A DNA stretch of 5,333 bases from a bacterium (lineage in GTDB: Bacteria > SZUA-79 > Acidulodesulfobacterales > Acidulodesulfobacteraceae), in the NCBI GenBank assembly GCA_021789455.1, contig JAJYJN010000074.1, forward strand, positions 1-5,333. The letters are read 5' to 3'. Below the pieces are notes generated by a model. That model was given only the letters and a program-made list of their open reading frames with translations. It made no database searches and had not been told where the DNA came from. Every line of letters begins with the position of its first letter. The stretch's first letter is position 1. A program made the position numbers and the translations under genes. Below, in pieces: positions 5,119 to 5,333 of the stretch.

Positions 5119-5333
5119 ATGGATTCATTTTTTGCTCCCAACGTATCATTTTTAGTAGCATTTCTCGCGGGATTGTTTTCTTTCATAAGCCCCTGCGTGT
5201 TTCCTTTAATACCTTCTTATTTATCGTATATATCCGGCTTGTCTATGGACGAACTTATGCAGGACAGCCCTAAAGCTAAATTTGCCGCCGTTAAACATTC
5301 TTTGATGTTTATTATGGGATTTACGGCGGTATT
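5119..5333 (+). CDS. ccdA: CcdA/DsbD-type thiol-disulfide transporter (5' part, runs off window)
   Basis: The first 71 codons of an inner membrane protein of the CcdA (cytochrome c biogenesis / DsbD transmembrane) family. The first transmembrane helix (about 11-32) carries the family signature A-G-L-F-S-F-I-S-P-C-V-F-P-L-I-P, with Cys26 in the S-P-C-V-x-P-L motif, then Y-L-S-Y-I-S-G (34-40). A polar cytoplasmic-type loop (about 43-58) precedes the next hydrophobic segment, which begins at about residue 61. Known members use a Cys pair in two helices to pass electrons from cytoplasmic thioredoxin to periplasmic thiol proteins, for cytochrome c maturation or disulfide repair. The second Cys is outside the window. 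GAGGT eight bases before the ATG supports the start. The gene is divergent from the receptor gene across 143 bases. A full DsbD is unlikely because no periplasmic N-terminal domain precedes the helices. Confidence 0.88.
   Translation, partial: MDSFFAPNVSFLVAFLAGLFSFISPCVFPLIPSYLSYISGLSMDELMQDSPKAKFAAVKHSLMFIMGFTAV

Overview
This is an AT-rich window from a Gram-negative bacterium with an outer membrane. The evidence is a TonB-dependent-receptor-type beta-barrel with a signal peptide, type IV pilus minor prepilins, a bacterial SSB and a CcdA-type membrane protein. Nothing points to a phage, plasmid or insertion sequence. I cannot name the species. Dense coding, sigma70-like promoters and many Lys/Asn/Ile/Tyr codons would fit an uncultured deltaproteobacterial-type or similar AT-rich lineage, but that is a guess.

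Left end (minus strand, 1-694): the start of a minor-prepilin operon. A clear promoter drives a PilV-like prepilin, followed 20 bases later by the first 24 codons of a second prepilin (PilW position) that runs off the window. Back to back with it (plus strand, 763-1448) is ssb. It has its own promoter, a strong Shine-Dalgarno, an acidic DDDIPF tail and a textbook rho-independent terminator. The region between the two promoters carries an 11-bp phased repeat array that ends exactly on the ssb -35 box.

Centre (minus strand, 1559-2951): a 450-residue FAD/NAD(P) disulfide oxidoreductase of the glutathione reductase / dihydrolipoamide dehydrogenase / mercuric reductase superfamily. It has the CxxxxC redox pair but lacks the usual C-terminal catalytic histidine. 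Its substrate is not known.

Right end: a 653-residue minus-strand protein with the barrel hallmarks of a TonB-dependent receptor but no plug domain and no TonB box. Its near-perfect promoter sits so close to the ATG that the mRNA should be essentially leaderless. Divergent from it (plus strand, 5119 to the window end) is the start of ccdA, which moves reducing equivalents across the inner membrane. A terminator-like hairpin pointing left lies between the two.

No single pathway joins these genes, and each gene or short operon appears to have its own promoter. The oxidoreductase, CcdA and a Cys pair in the PilV-like protein are all compatible with thiol-disulfide chemistry, but a link between them is speculation. 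The points most worth attention are the plugless receptor with its leaderless-type promoter, the phased repeat upstream of ssb, and the altered active site of the oxidoreductase.
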